A stretch of 64,000 nt of DNA from Gammaproteobacteria bacterium (GTDB taxonomy: Bacteria > Pseudomonadota > Gammaproteobacteria > Enterobacterales > Kangiellaceae), in contig JABXHQ010000019.1 of NCBI GenBank assembly GCA_013373545.1, positions 1-64,000 of the forward strand, written 5' to 3'. A model generated the notes under the pieces. The model was not told the origin of the DNA. It saw only the letters and a program-made list of their open reading frames with translations, and searched no databases. The translations under genes and the position numbers were made by a program. Below, in pieces: positions 9,298 to 20,116 of this stretch. The stretch's first letter is position 1. Every line of letters starts with the position of its first letter.

Positions 9298-10452
9298 ATG
9301 ATGATCACTGTATCGCTATTTTGGATATTCCTGGTGGGAGCCCTTTATAGCTATTTTCTGTACCCCATTTTACTAAAACTGATGCCAAAGCAGCGCAAAA
9401 TAGCGCCGATCAGCGATGATTTGGGTAACTTAAACGAGATCCCATTTTTGAGCTTTATTATTACTGCGTTTAATGAAGAGTCAGGGATCCGGGAAAAAAT
9501 TGAAAATACCTTAACGGTAGATTACCCCGCCGATAAACTCGAAATAATCGTTGCGTCGGATGGATCAACGGATGGCACCAATGACATTGTGCGTGAATAC
9601 CAAGAGCGTGGTGTGCGCCTAGCGGAAGTGACTGAACAAAAAGGTAAGGAAAACGCGCAGCGCTTTGCAATTGGTGAAGCTCGTGGTGCAGTAATAGTGT
9701 TTTCCGATGTTAGCACTCGAATTGAACCAAATGCGCTAAAGATTATTGCCAACGCTTTTGCCGATGCTGCCATCGGAGCAGTTTCTTCCGAAGATCGTTT
9801 TATTACCAAAGACGGTAAAGTGGCCGGTGAAGGTGCCTACGTAAAGTATGAAATGTGGTTACGTAAGCTCGAAAGCTCAGTGGTGTCCTTAGTCGGCTTG
9901 AGCGGCTCTTTCTTTGCTGCCCGTAGCGAAATTTGTCAAAACTGGGATATTAGCGTTCCGAGTGATTTTAACACTGCGCTGTCTTGTATTGTTCATCGTA
10001 AGGCAGCAATTACGGTACCGAACCTATTGGGCTATTACCCTAACTTAGCGGATGAGTCTAAGGAATATCAGCGTAAATTGCGCACGGTTATTCGTGGGAT
10101 TGCTGCGTTGTTTAAACGCTCTGAAGTAGCTAATCCATTTCGCCATGGTTTTTTTGCCATTCAAGTTATTAGCCATAAAGTCATGCGCTGGTTAGTTCCT
10201 TGGTTTCTGTTAGGCCTGTTGATAACAACTATTTTACTTTATTCAGTACATTGGATTTATCAAGCGGCATTGTTTGCGCAGGTGTTGTTTTATGCGGTGG
10301 CTTTAATTGGCTATTTATCAAGTCAACTACGACAGAAAACACTTATTAAGCTTCCGTTCTTTTTCACTCAGGTGAATATCGCCATTGCCCATGCTTCATT
10401 GCAATACCTCGGAGGGAAACGAGTAACGCGATGGAGTCCATCTAAACGTTAA
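9298..10452 (+). CDS. Glycosyltransferase family 2, membrane associated
   Basis: 'FIITAFNEESGIREKIENTL...IVASDGSTDGTNDIV'; ATG 9298 preceded by AAGGA. Confidence 0.9.
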   Translation: MMITVSLFWIFLVGALYSYFLYPILLKLMPKQRKIAPISDDLGNLNEIPFLSFIITAFNEESGIREKIENTLTVDYPADKLEIIVASDGSTDGTNDIVREYQERGVRLAEVTEQKGKENAQRFAIGEARGAVIVFSDVSTRIEPNALKIIANAFADAAIGAVSSEDRFITKDGKVAGEGAYVKYEMWLRKLESSVVSLVGLSGSFFAARSEICQNWDISVPSDFNTALSCIVHRKAAITVPNLLGYYPNLADESKEYQRKLRTVIRGIAALFKRSEVANPFRHGFFAIQVISHKVMRWLVPWFLLGLLITTILLYSVHWIYQAALFAQVLFYAVALIGYLSSQLRQKTLIKLPFFFTQVNIAIAHASLQYLGGKRVTRWSPSKR

Positions 10453-10464
10453 AGGAATTGACGA

Positions 10465-11469
10465 TTGTTTAAGGAAAAACTCATCAAGCCTGTTACGGCG
10501 TTAGTCAATCTAACGCCCAACCGATTGGTCCGAAGTGTTTGTGGCCAATTGGTTCCAATCTTTTTTCTCCATCGATTATATCCAGGATACGATAGAGAAG
10601 ACGATAGTATCTTAAAGCACTTGTCGTGGTGCTTAGAATATATTCGCAGCAATGGCTATACCCCCATTCGACTGATTGATTTAATCGAAGCTCGGATCAA
10701 TCAAACTGCATTACCCAAAAACCCCGTTGTGTTTACTTTAGATGATGGTTTTGACGACCAATATGAACTAGCGCTCCCTTTGTTTAATCAGTTCGATACG
10801 CCTTACACGTGTTTTGTGATATCAAAATTTTTGGATGGTGAGCTGTGGCCTTGGGACGACCAAATTCGTTATGTCGTAGAGCAAACCGCGCTCACCCAAT
10901 ATAAAATTACTTTGCCTGACCAATCCATTGTAACTGCGACGAGTGATGATCCCGAACAGGTGATCAGCCAATTGCATCATCATTTAAAATTGGTGGATCA
11001 ATCGAATTTATATGACTGGATCGATTCATTTTACCAACAGCTGCAGGTTGATAAGCCGAAGCAAGCACCGTTGCACTATCGACCTATGTCATGGCATCAA
11101 GCGCAAGCAATTATTGATAATGGTCATGATATCGCTCCACATACGATGACACACCGGATTCTTTCGCGGCTTAATGATCAACAATCGGAGCAAGAGATCA
11201 TTGGTTCGTGGGATCGAACTTGTGAAATGCTAAACGGTGTAGCTCCGGTGTTTGCTTATCCAACGGGACGCATCACTGACTATGGGCGCAGAGAAATGGC
11301 GACTATCGCTCGCTCAAGCATTAAATGCGCCGTTTCCACCGTTCCGGGGCATGTTCGAGAAGCCTCTGAGAATGAAAACTTACCACGCTTTGTACTACCC
11401 GATAATCGATTTGATTTTGTTCAGTACTTGAGTTTTATTGAGGCGCTAAAACAACGATTTGCGAAATAG
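10465..11469 (+). CDS. Polysaccharide deacetylase family protein
   Basis: 'VVFTLDDGFDDQYE' and 'HTMTH' motifs; TTG start. Confidence 0.85.
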   Translation: MFKEKLIKPVTALVNLTPNRLVRSVCGQLVPIFFLHRLYPGYDREDDSILKHLSWCLEYIRSNGYTPIRLIDLIEARINQTALPKNPVVFTLDDGFDDQYELALPLFNQFDTPYTCFVISKFLDGELWPWDDQIRYVVEQTALTQYKITLPDQSIVTATSDDPEQVISQLHHHLKLVDQSNLYDWIDSFYQQLQVDKPKQAPLHYRPMSWHQAQAIIDNGHDIAPHTMTHRILSRLNDQQSEQEIIGSWDRTCEMLNGVAPVFAYPTGRITDYGRREMATIARSSIKCAVSTVPGHVREASENENLPRFVLPDNRFDFVQYLSFIEALKQRFAK

Positions 11470-12594
11470 TTATGGGCACATTTCTTGGTAGAGCTCAACA
11501 TACTCGAGAATATTTTTTTCAATATTAAAATGCTGATCTACTCGCTGGAACGCTTTTTCAGCGTTCACCTTTAGTCGTTCTTGATGCTCAATATACTCTA
11601 AGATTTGGGCCGCTGCTGCACGCTCATCGTCATCAATAAAGTTGCCAATGGCTTCGTTATCCATCTCATCTAAAAGCGCTTTAAATGTTGGTAACGCAGT
11701 GGCAATTACAGGGGTTTTTAACACCATTGCTTCTAATAAAGTGATCGGTAGTCCCTCATGCTTTGAGGTAAACATCAATGCATTAAATTGCTTGAGATAC
11801 GGCTGCGGATTACTCAAAAAACCGTAAAAAGTAATTAGTTTGGCGACGTTTAGTTGCTCGGCCAGTTGTTCTAGCTCAGCTTGTAAGGGCCCCTCTCCGA
11901 CGATATGTAGGTGTATGTTTAAATCACTTCTTAACTCTTTGACATAGGCGAGAATAGTAATAATTTTGTGAACCTGCTTAACCTCACTCAAGCGTCCGAC
12001 AAAGCCTAGGTGAAAACAGTCGGGTGCTAACCTTAATGAAATCGGTTGCTGTGATTTTTCTAACACTTCGCTAAGATCGATGCTGTTGGAAATAGTAACG
12101 ACTTTATTTGGATAACGAGGTGCAATCTGCTGAGCTAAATCGTCAGATACAGCTATTACTCGCTGTTGCCAATGGCGCCCAACCCAACTATCGATCCAAG
12201 TAACGATACGCTGTTTTAACTGACGGCTGTGCTCACTTGCCCCGTGCACGGTACGTAACGATTGAATGCCATTAATTTTTGCAATAATCCCGGCAATTAG
12301 ATTTTCTTTCTGGCGATGAGAGTGAATAATATCAGGCCGTTGTTGTTTAATATATCCAGCAACCTGTTGATATAAGCCATAGGTGTTGAAGGTTTGCTCG
12401 GAAAACACGGTAACCGTTATTCCCGCTGCCTTTAGTCGGGCTGCCAATTCTCCCTCATTAAATAAAATTACCTGAACTTGAATATTTTCTTGGCGCGCAA
12501 GATGCCTGGTCAAATGATAAAGCTGGACTTCGGCGCCAGCCCATAAGTCGCCAGAAGCTATATGTAAAATTGTAATAGGGCGCTGCATAGCCAT
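11470..12594 (-). CDS. Glycosyltransferase family 4
   Basis: 'HLGFVGRLSEVKQVHKII' and 'SKHEGLPITLLEAMVLKTPVIAT'. Confidence 0.9.
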   Translation of the reverse strand: MAMQRPITILHIASGDLWAGAEVQLYHLTRHLARQENIQVQVILFNEGELAARLKAAGITVTVFSEQTFNTYGLYQQVAGYIKQQRPDIIHSHRQKENLIAGIIAKINGIQSLRTVHGASEHSRQLKQRIVTWIDSWVGRHWQQRVIAVSDDLAQQIAPRYPNKVVTISNSIDLSEVLEKSQQPISLRLAPDCFHLGFVGRLSEVKQVHKIITILAYVKELRSDLNIHLHIVGEGPLQAELEQLAEQLNVAKLITFYGFLSNPQPYLKQFNALMFTSKHEGLPITLLEAMVLKTPVIATALPTFKALLDEMDNEAIGNFIDDDERAAAAQILEYIEHQERLKVNAEKAFQRVDQHFNIEKNILEYVELYQEMCP

Positions 12595-12631
12595 AGCCAG
12601 TCCTTAGGCGTTAATCGAGGAGTGTTCTAAA

Positions 12632-12659
12632 TTGTACTGAATCTCTAACCTGATATAAT
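12632..12659 (+). promoter_or_regulatory. Sigma-70-like promoter for asnB-like gene
   Basis: TTGTAC-16 nt-TATAAT about 50 bp upstream of the ATG at 12711. Confidence 0.55.
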
Positions 12660-12710
12660 ACACCAATGTTGCCATGAGCTCATGCCGAACAACGGGAAAA
12701 ATGGATTTTT

Positions 12711-14672
12711 ATGTGTGGTATTGCTGGAATTGTTAATTATCAATCGACCACCGAAGTATTGCGTCAAATCGCGCAAGAAATGGTAGTGGCGATGGACCAT
12801 CGTGGTCCGGATGCCAATGGCTTGTGGCATGACAATGACACTCACTCAGTGTTGGCTCATTGTCGCCTTGCCATTCAAGACCTCAGCCCCTCGGGTGCCC
12901 AGCCAATGACTTCACATAGCGACCGCTATGTGATTGCATTTAATGGCGAAATTTATAACTTTCAAAAACTACGCGGTGAGCTTTCGGTCAATACCCAATT
13001 TAATGGTCATTCCGATACCGAGGTGTTGTTAGCCGCCATTGAGCACTGGGGACTTGCTAGAACCTTGACGCGCATTGATGGCATGTTTGCGTTTGCCTTG
13101 TTTGATCGGAAGGAGCGACAGCTTTACTTAGTCCGCGATCGCATCGGAGAGAAGCCGCTCTACTATGCTGTGATTAATCAGCAGCTGTTGTTTGCCTCAG
13201 AACTCAAAGCCATCTTTAAAGCTTGTCCGGCACGCCAGTTTACTCACGATGCTGCCGCTCTGGCGAGCTATTTACGGTATGGTTACATAAACGCACCACA
13301 CAGTATTTTTAAAGAAATCCGAAAGCTTCAACCCGGTCACTTCATTCAAATTGATTTAAGCGACTCGACTCAAGCAAACTCAAGTTTAGCGATAGAACAA
13401 ATTCAGCAGCAAATGTATTGGGATGTTCCGAGTGCCATCAAACAGGGCCATAGTGATTTGATAACCGATGCTGTTACTGCAACGGATCAACTTGATACGT
13501 TGCTCAACACTATTATTCAAGAGCAATCCATTGCCGATGTACCTTTAGGCGCATTCTTATCGGGCGGGATCGATTCATCGACGGTCGCTGCAATTGTACA
13601 AGCCAACAGCCAAGCGCCTATTGATACTTTTACCATCGGCTTCCATGATCCGAGTTTCAATGAGGCCGAACATGCTAAGGCGGTCGCTGCGCACATCGGA
13701 TCTCGTCATCATGAACACTATATTACGGGTAATGATACCTTGGATTTAGTGCCAAAAATGGCGCAAATTTATGATGAGCCTTTTGCTGATTCGTCGCAAA
13801 TTCCAATGTTTATTGTGAGCCAGTTAGCACGCTCAAAAGTAACCGTTTGTTTGTCCGGAGATGGCGGCGATGAACTGTTTGCTGGTTATAATCGGTATAC
13901 TCAAACGGAGCGTATGTTCCAACGATTGTCAGGATTGCCCAGTGGCGTTAATCGTCTATTAAGTGGTTTATTAACCGCTATGTCTCCACGTGTTTACGAT
14001 AAAACCTACCAAAGCTTAATGCGTTTAACAGGCCGCAAAGGTAGCGCTAATGTTGGTTTAAAAGTTCATAAATTGGCCGGCTTGATGCGTCAGCAGAATC
14101 TACAGCAAGCCTACCAGTATCTTTCAAGCTACAGTGCAGCGCCTACGGATTTACTCCTAACCGATACTGATGAACCTACGTTTGATAATCAGATTGATTT
14201 TCAACAGGCGTTTCTAAGCGCTGCAATGGAATGGGATCAACGATATTATTTGCCTGGCGATAATTTAGTGAAAAGCGATAGAGCCAGCATGGCAAATAGT
14301 TTGGAAATGCGGCTACCACTTTTAGACCGAAAATTAATCGAGTTTTCTTGGCGCATTCCCAATGAATTTAAATTACGCGAACAAAAAAGCAAATGGCTGC
14401 TACGCCAAGTCCTTTATCGTTATGTACCTGAAGCATTAATTGAACGACCCAAAATGGGCTTTTCAATTCCTATTGGCCAGTGGCTTCGAAGTGATTTAAA
14501 ACCAATGGTGTCAGAACTACTCAGTATTAACTATTTAGAGCAACAAAATATTTTTGACCCTCATCGCATTCAAAAGTTAGTCCAGCAACATGACCGCAAT
14601 CAGTTTGATCACAGTAATCTACTTTGGTCGATTTTGATGTTTCAAATGTGGCAAAAAAGTTATTTGGGGTAG
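12711..14672 (+). CDS. Asparagine synthase (glutamine-hydrolysing)-like amidotransferase, XrtA-associated type
   Basis: 'MCGIAGIVNYQ' N-terminal Cys nucleophile; 'GAFLSGGIDSSTVAAI'. Confidence 0.92.
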   Translation: MCGIAGIVNYQSTTEVLRQIAQEMVVAMDHRGPDANGLWHDNDTHSVLAHCRLAIQDLSPSGAQPMTSHSDRYVIAFNGEIYNFQKLRGELSVNTQFNGHSDTEVLLAAIEHWGLARTLTRIDGMFAFALFDRKERQLYLVRDRIGEKPLYYAVINQQLLFASELKAIFKACPARQFTHDAAALASYLRYGYINAPHSIFKEIRKLQPGHFIQIDLSDSTQANSSLAIEQIQQQMYWDVPSAIKQGHSDLITDAVTATDQLDTLLNTIIQEQSIADVPLGAFLSGGIDSSTVAAIVQANSQAPIDTFTIGFHDPSFNEAEHAKAVAAHIGSRHHEHYITGNDTLDLVPKMAQIYDEPFADSSQIPMFIVSQLARSKVTVCLSGDGGDELFAGYNRYTQTERMFQRLSGLPSGVNRLLSGLLTAMSPRVYDKTYQSLMRLTGRKGSANVGLKVHKLAGLMRQQNLQQAYQYLSSYSAAPTDLLLTDTDEPTFDNQIDFQQAFLSAAMEWDQRYYLPGDNLVKSDRASMANSLEMRLPLLDRKLIEFSWRIPNEFKLREQKSKWLLRQVLYRYVPEALIERPKMGFSIPIGQWLRSDLKPMVSELLSINYLEQQNIFDPHRIQKLVQQHDRNQFDHSNLLWSILMFQMWQKSYLG

Positions 14673-14679
14673 TCAACAC

Positions 14680-15603
14680 ATGCAGTCCATCTCTATTGTT
14701 ATACCCGCATTTAATGAGCAGAAATATATTGCTCAATGCTTGCGATCTATTGAAAAACATCGCCACATTATCGCGACTTCGCTAGAGGTTACGGTTGTAA
14801 ATAATGGTTCGACCGATGATACATCAAAGATCGCAAAGCAATTTGCAGTGAATGTTCTCGATATTGAGCGCCACTCAGTATCCTATGCGCGAAATTTTGG
14901 GGTCGCCAATAGCCAGGGTAGCGTAATTGCATTCGTTGATGGTGATGTTGAATTAACCGAACAATGGTTTGTCGCGCTTAATCAACTGGCTTGCAATCTT
15001 AGCGACGAGCAGCCGATTGTGACCGGATTTCAATGTCGTGTACCACCAGATGGCAGTTGGATTGAAAAGCACTGGTTTGCTAATTTAACTGACCAATACT
15101 TGGGTGGTGCGAATATCATTACAACTCGACACACTTTTAGCTTGTTACAAGGTTTTGATGAACAGCTAAAGACCGGCGAAGATTATGATTTTTGTTTACG
15201 AGCAATCAAGCAAGAACTGAACTATCAAGTCAATTCTGAGTTCAATGCGATTCATCTCGGCTTTCCTCATCGTTTGCAAGATTTTATTCGACGTGAAATG
15301 TGGCACGGCGAAGGAGATTTTCGTTCGTTCGAAAAATTTCGCCAGTCGATCGTTGCAATATTAGCATGTTATTACTTGATCGCTACATTGGCCGCTTTAA
15401 TTTGCTTGGTCATCCAGTTATATGTTTTTGCAAGCTTGTTTGCACTCAGCGTTTTAGGACTCAATGGATTGATAACATTAAAACGATTTGGGCTGCGCTC
15501 TCTTAGCAACTTCGTGATTAATTATTTCTTGAATGGCGTGTACTTTTTTGCACGTGTTGGCTCGTTATGGAAAGCGTTAAAAAAACGACATCTTAAATAC
15601 TAA
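14680..15603 (+). CDS. Glycosyltransferase family 2
   Basis: 'ISIVIPAFNEQKYIAQCLRSI...VVNNGSTDDTSKIA'. Confidence 0.9.
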   Translation: MQSISIVIPAFNEQKYIAQCLRSIEKHRHIIATSLEVTVVNNGSTDDTSKIAKQFAVNVLDIERHSVSYARNFGVANSQGSVIAFVDGDVELTEQWFVALNQLACNLSDEQPIVTGFQCRVPPDGSWIEKHWFANLTDQYLGGANIITTRHTFSLLQGFDEQLKTGEDYDFCLRAIKQELNYQVNSEFNAIHLGFPHRLQDFIRREMWHGEGDFRSFEKFRQSIVAILACYYLIATLAALICLVIQLYVFASLFALSVLGLNGLITLKRFGLRSLSNFVINYFLNGVYFFARVGSLWKALKKRHLKY

Positions 15604-15633
15604 AAAAAAAGGAGCTTCAAGCTCCTTTTTTTA
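15604..15633. terminator. Bidirectional Rho-independent terminator between convergent genes
   Basis: aaaaaaaaaGGAGCttcaaGCTCCttttttt. Confidence 0.85.
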
Positions 15634-16416
15634 TTCGTTGACACCCGCTTCGGTCGGGTTTTTCGGTTTGACAAAGGGCTCATTATTAATGAGCAAGTTG
15701 TCGATAAAGAAATGGGTATCTTCAGCGTATCCAGAATTCGCCCAACCTAAAAGATACAGCTCATTAGTATAGTTTTCTCCATCTCCGCCATACATATTTA
15801 AACTGGTCTCGTTACACACCAGCACGCCATTCTTCCACATCTTCATAACGCCATCATTTGCGCTAGAGCTGGTTGGAACTTTTACTTGTGCCATAATTGT
15901 CATCCAAGTTCCGCGATCTGCGGTGGTAATAATGTTGGCACCGCCCGCTGGTGCAAAAGCACGTTGCAGTTGTCCATTATGGTAGCGATGGATCGACAAA
16001 CTTGAGCCGCCATTACCATTGGGTTGCAAAGACCAATTAACTTGAAAGCCGGGGGCGCGATAATCAGTTTTGAAAATGGCAAGAAACTTATTGTTACTGG
16101 CGCCATCAACTCGATGAACATAATTATCGGGAATGTATAAGTCGTACTTGATCCATAGCTCACCGGTTTGTGGGTACTGTAAACGTTGCTCAGAAAAGGA
16201 GTCAGTACCCAATGGCGCTGCTGGGTAACTAAACTTCATTGCATAATTGCCATCTTTGGCGCGCTCTTGAGTGACAGAAATATTTTTGCTGTTGATGTAA
16301 GAAACGCCGTTTTGACTTTGATTTAAATTTCCAGATTCAAAACCATCGTTAAACAATGGATCCGCACTGGCAACACTGGCCACGGTCATTAACAAAGCGG
16401 GTACGATATATCGCAT
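15631..16416 (-). CDS. Secreted concanavalin-like polysaccharide lyase-like protein
   Basis: Signal peptide MRYIVPALLMTVASVASA; 'GFESGNLNQSQ...ELWIKYDLYIPDNY...FFIDNLLI' beta-sandwich type pattern. Confidence 0.6.
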   Translation of the reverse strand: MRYIVPALLMTVASVASADPLFNDGFESGNLNQSQNGVSYINSKNISVTQERAKDGNYAMKFSYPAAPLGTDSFSEQRLQYPQTGELWIKYDLYIPDNYVHRVDGASNNKFLAIFKTDYRAPGFQVNWSLQPNGNGGSSLSIHRYHNGQLQRAFAPAGGANIITTADRGTWMTIMAQVKVPTSSSANDGVMKMWKNGVLVCNETSLNMYGGDGENYTNELYLLGWANSGYAEDTHFFIDNLLINNEPFVKPKNPTEAGVNE

Positions 16417-16565
16417 AATGAAATTCCATTTGATTGGTTAAAGTTTAGTCTAGTATAGACCTTCCATTGACAATTTGAGCTTATTCACAAATTTAAATTT
16501 TAGTGTTCCTTGCTGTTAACTAAGTCACATTTGTTTATATAGTTCAGGAATAAAAGAGACTTAAC

Positions 16566-17765
16566 CTAATCCAAAATACTATTATAAATATCGACAACTT
16601 GCTTTGCATAAGCTTCTGCATTCAGTGTTTCCACAAATTCCAAAGCTTTATCGCGATAGTTATTGCGTGTTTGGCTGTCCTTGGCCAAGGTGATGATTGC
16701 TGTAGATAATTCTTGTGGATTGAGTGGATCAGCAATTAAACCATTACTTTTATTTTTTACCAATTCCTTGCCAGCACCGTGGCTAGACGCAATGATCGCC
16801 ACTTTATTTTGCATCGCTTCTGTGATCACTAAGCCGAAAGGCTCCGGCTTAATGGAACAGTGTACAACCAAATCACATAACTGATAATGTAGGTCGGTAT
16901 TGGTGGTATACCCAGAGAAAATCACGTCATTAGTTAATTGTAGTTTCTCGATCTGATTACTAAGTTGCTCGCGGTAACCACCGTATTCAGAATCATCCCC
17001 TACCAATAAGGCGACTGCATTCGGTACTTCGCGTTTAACCTGTTGAAATGCAGCTAGAAACTCTAATTGGCCCTTCCAAGCCACTAAGCGCCCGAAGACA
17101 CCGACCACGAAACGCTTACCTATCTTTAACTCTTCTTTTCGTGCGTCGATTTCAGCTGAAGAATAATAGTGGATAGTGTTTTGGATAGGATTAAAAAGCA
17201 TCGACATCTTCTTGCTAGCAATGAAATCACTACTGGCTGCACTATCGTATACGCATTGTGAAATAGCGATGTAATGATCACATTGTGATAACCATTTACG
17301 GGTAGTACGGCTAGAATCATTCAAATATCCATGAAAGTGCCATACAATTTTTTTGCCCAATTTTTTGGCGACTTTTATACTATCGTAGCAATTATTATTG
17401 TGAATTATCTCGATGTTATTGTCTTTAATGATTTTCTTAATAGCTTTGGTATAAGCTGTATTCTTAAATATTTCAAGAATGTTGTGACCTAAAGAAAGTA
17501 ATTTTCGCAGCGGCGCAAATTTAATATTGCTCAACCTTTCAGCTAGCTCCATCTTATCTTTATAAGTTACAGGCTTTTGTAAATTTATTATTGTGACATC
17601 TTCATTAAAGTGATGGCGAATTAAAGCAGCATCGACCGGAGTCACGACAAATGATCGATATCCTAACGCGGAAATTTCATTTGCTATTCTAGCAGCGACC
17701 ACTAATGAGCCGCCGAAAGATAGCCCGGTATCAATAAAAAGAACATTTTTCATAGTTTGATCCAC
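16566..17765 (-). CDS. Glycosyltransferase family 4
   Basis: 'VVGVFGRLVAWKGQLEFLAAF' and 'PEPFGLVITEAM'. Confidence 0.9.
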   Translation of the reverse strand: MDQTMKNVLFIDTGLSFGGSLVVAARIANEISALGYRSFVVTPVDAALIRHHFNEDVTIINLQKPVTYKDKMELAERLSNIKFAPLRKLLSLGHNILEIFKNTAYTKAIKKIIKDNNIEIIHNNNCYDSIKVAKKLGKKIVWHFHGYLNDSSRTTRKWLSQCDHYIAISQCVYDSAASSDFIASKKMSMLFNPIQNTIHYYSSAEIDARKEELKIGKRFVVGVFGRLVAWKGQLEFLAAFQQVKREVPNAVALLVGDDSEYGGYREQLSNQIEKLQLTNDVIFSGYTTNTDLHYQLCDLVVHCSIKPEPFGLVITEAMQNKVAIIASSHGAGKELVKNKSNGLIADPLNPQELSTAIITLAKDSQTRNNYRDKALEFVETLNAEAYAKQVVDIYNSILD

Positions 17766-17768
17766 TGA

Positions 17769-18629
17769 TCACATCTTCCATATTTGGCTAAGATCTCGAC
17801 CAATCATTTTACCCGTGCGCTCAATAATATCACAATAGTAGTCATGGTTTTGACGAGCGACCTCATCGCGATACTGATCCTGTGATTTTGGATCAACTTC
17901 CTTGATAGCGACATTACGCAGCTTTGTTTTTAAACCTTTGGGAATAATTCTTGAAAGAATATCCCATGCTTTTGAGTAAGACAACTTATGCAGGATCCCT
18001 TTGCCAGTTGCTGACATCACTTTCTCTGGGCGTGCATTTAATTGATCCTTAACCACAGAAAAGTCAAAGTCTTCACTTACACCGAGAAACTTAAACACTT
18101 TCAATAACTCTTGTTCAGGTTGGCTGATAAGCTCTTCAAAAAGTAATATATGAATATTCTCAGCACCGAACAGTTCTTGATAAGGTTTAATTTGCATCGG
18201 GTAATCTGAGAAGCTGAGATAACCCGGAAATGAGTTGACTGCATCTAGCATATTCTTGGTTTGCCCATCAGTCACCTGCGGCCGGCGTGTATGCCAATAG
18301 TGGCTAACGGTGCGTTTGAGCGGATGACGCATTACATAAATGATTTTTGCATCAGGTGAAAACGCCTTTAAGCGCTGCGCAACATTACTATATTGTGGAA
18401 TTTTTGCATAATCGGTTGAGCCTTCACCGCGATATTGGTGCGCTTCAGTCGCACCATCAAATAAACTCATGTACTCATTAAACTCTTGCTCGGAATAACT
18501 ATCGGTCTTGAACAAGCCGGGCTCTTTAGGTTCACTCATAAAGAGCGCAGGATGAAAGCTAAGGTAGTGATGTAAAGAAGTCGTTCCTGACTTCATTGCG
18601 CCAATAATAAATAAATTGGGCTTGTTCAT
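17769..18629 (-). CDS. Sulfotransferase
   Basis: 'FIIGAMKSGTTSLHHYLSFHP' PAPS-binding loop; 'KIIYVMRHPLKRTVSHYWH'. Confidence 0.9.
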   Translation of the reverse strand: MNKPNLFIIGAMKSGTTSLHHYLSFHPALFMSEPKEPGLFKTDSYSEQEFNEYMSLFDGATEAHQYRGEGSTDYAKIPQYSNVAQRLKAFSPDAKIIYVMRHPLKRTVSHYWHTRRPQVTDGQTKNMLDAVNSFPGYLSFSDYPMQIKPYQELFGAENIHILLFEELISQPEQELLKVFKFLGVSEDFDFSVVKDQLNARPEKVMSATGKGILHKLSYSKAWDILSRIIPKGLKTKLRNVAIKEVDPKSQDQYRDEVARQNHDYYCDIIERTGKMIGRDLSQIWKM

Positions 18630-18652
18630 GAGTTGTACGTCCTTTTTGTTTC

Positions 18653-20116
18653 TTAAGTCAATTTAAAAACACGCTTGAAGAGCGCATTATTAGTAATGAT
18701 TGTGAGTAGATAGTTACGCTGTGTTTTTAACCAAGGCAGGCAAAGCAACATTGCTAAAATGAATAAATAAAGTATGCCTATGATGAAGATCCCAGTCCAA
18801 CTTCTAAAATTAAGTTGAGCAATCACCACACAACTAATGCTCGCCATGGCCAACACTACAAGCATTGCTCGATAGGGTACTTGGACAAAAAATTCTCGGT
18901 TGCCAGCAATGGCAATGTAGCAAAACCGACTGACAAAGCAGGCGAGTGTCGCGATGGCAGCACCGAGCAAACCATACTGTGGGATGAGCAAAATAAACAA
19001 CAACAAAATAACCGCTACCGATAGATAAGTCGCATAGGTAATATGAATGGTTTTACCGCTTTTAAGCAGGCCAAAGCGCATGAAGTCTGACCAAGCGTGA
19101 AAAACATAGCCGATTACTATAAATGGAACGTAGCGTCCCGCTTCTTGATAAGCCGGATCGGCAATCAAGTCGATGAGTAGCGGAGCCACATTTATTAGTG
19201 CGGCAGCGGCAAATAGTATAATAATATTAATGTTGAGAAATACTTCGCCAAATAACTGACTCGACTTCTCTTGTTTTGCATAAATATATTGTTGCGGTTC
19301 CCAATACATAGCAAAGGGTGACCAAATAAGGGAAAACAAAAGGAGTCCGAATTTGTATGCTAAGGCATAAAGTCCAACCGCCGCGGTACCTAAGTAGGTG
19401 TTAATGAAATAGCGATCGCCAAAGTTAATTAAATACATGCCAAAAGAAGACACAATAATTGGCCAGCTGAAAATATACAGCTTCTTAATAAAAACAAAAT
19501 CCAACTGCCAAGTTAAAAATCGAGTGGAAGTAAACAGGAAAAATATCGATACAGCAAGGTTACTGAGGATAGACGCATAAACTACGCCCCAATAGCCCAT
19601 GTTTTTATACCAAATGAAATAAAGACAAAAGATAACTTGTAGTATCAATTTACCGATATTAATCGAAACGAAAGTAATGGGTTTATCTTGAATACGTAAA
19701 TGGGCAAGGAACAGCTCATTGCATCCAGTGAGTAATAACGTTAGCGAGAATATCCTCACTAACCAGCCATCTTCACTAATACCTAAATGAGCTTCTAAAG
19801 CTGATGCAGCAAGCCACAACGCACCTAAGGCAACGCTATAGAGAACCGTGATAAAGTACAGCGTTGATGAAAAAACATTTTGTTTTTCTTGTGCACTGTT
19901 AGCTTCTGAATAAAACCGAAACATGCCCGCTGTTATTTTAGCTCCAATCAAAAGTGCGGCCAGTTCGACCAATAACACTAGCAACTCTACAGTGCCGTAG
20001 TCACTGGGTGATAGATTTTTTGTGTAGATAGGCAATGTGATGAAACTTGCAAAGCCACCAACCAAGCGTCCAATACCATAAATTAAAGTCGACCTAACTG
20101 CTGACTTAGCCATCAT
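18653..20116 (-). CDS. Oligosaccharide flippase (Wzx-like)
   Basis: About 12 TM; 'GRLVGGFASFITLPIYTKNLSPSDYGTVELL'. Confidence 0.9.
   Translation of the reverse strand: MMAKSAVRSTLIYGIGRLVGGFASFITLPIYTKNLSPSDYGTVELLVLLVELAALLIGAKITAGMFRFYSEANSAQEKQNVFSSTLYFITVLYSVALGALWLAASALEAHLGISEDGWLVRIFSLTLLLTGCNELFLAHLRIQDKPITFVSINIGKLILQVIFCLYFIWYKNMGYWGVVYASILSNLAVSIFFLFTSTRFLTWQLDFVFIKKLYIFSWPIIVSSFGMYLINFGDRYFINTYLGTAAVGLYALAYKFGLLLFSLIWSPFAMYWEPQQYIYAKQEKSSQLFGEVFLNINIIILFAAAALINVAPLLIDLIADPAYQEAGRYVPFIVIGYVFHAWSDFMRFGLLKSGKTIHITYATYLSVAVILLLFILLIPQYGLLGAAIATLACFVSRFCYIAIAGNREFFVQVPYRAMLVVLAMASISCVVIAQLNFRSWTGIFIIGILYLFILAMLLCLPWLKTQRNYLLTIITNNALFKRVFKLT

Noticed and set aside
15631-16416. PEP-CTERM sorting signal on the secreted lyase-like protein
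   Set aside because: C-terminus is KPKNPTEAGVNE with no PEP motif, TM segment or basic tail.
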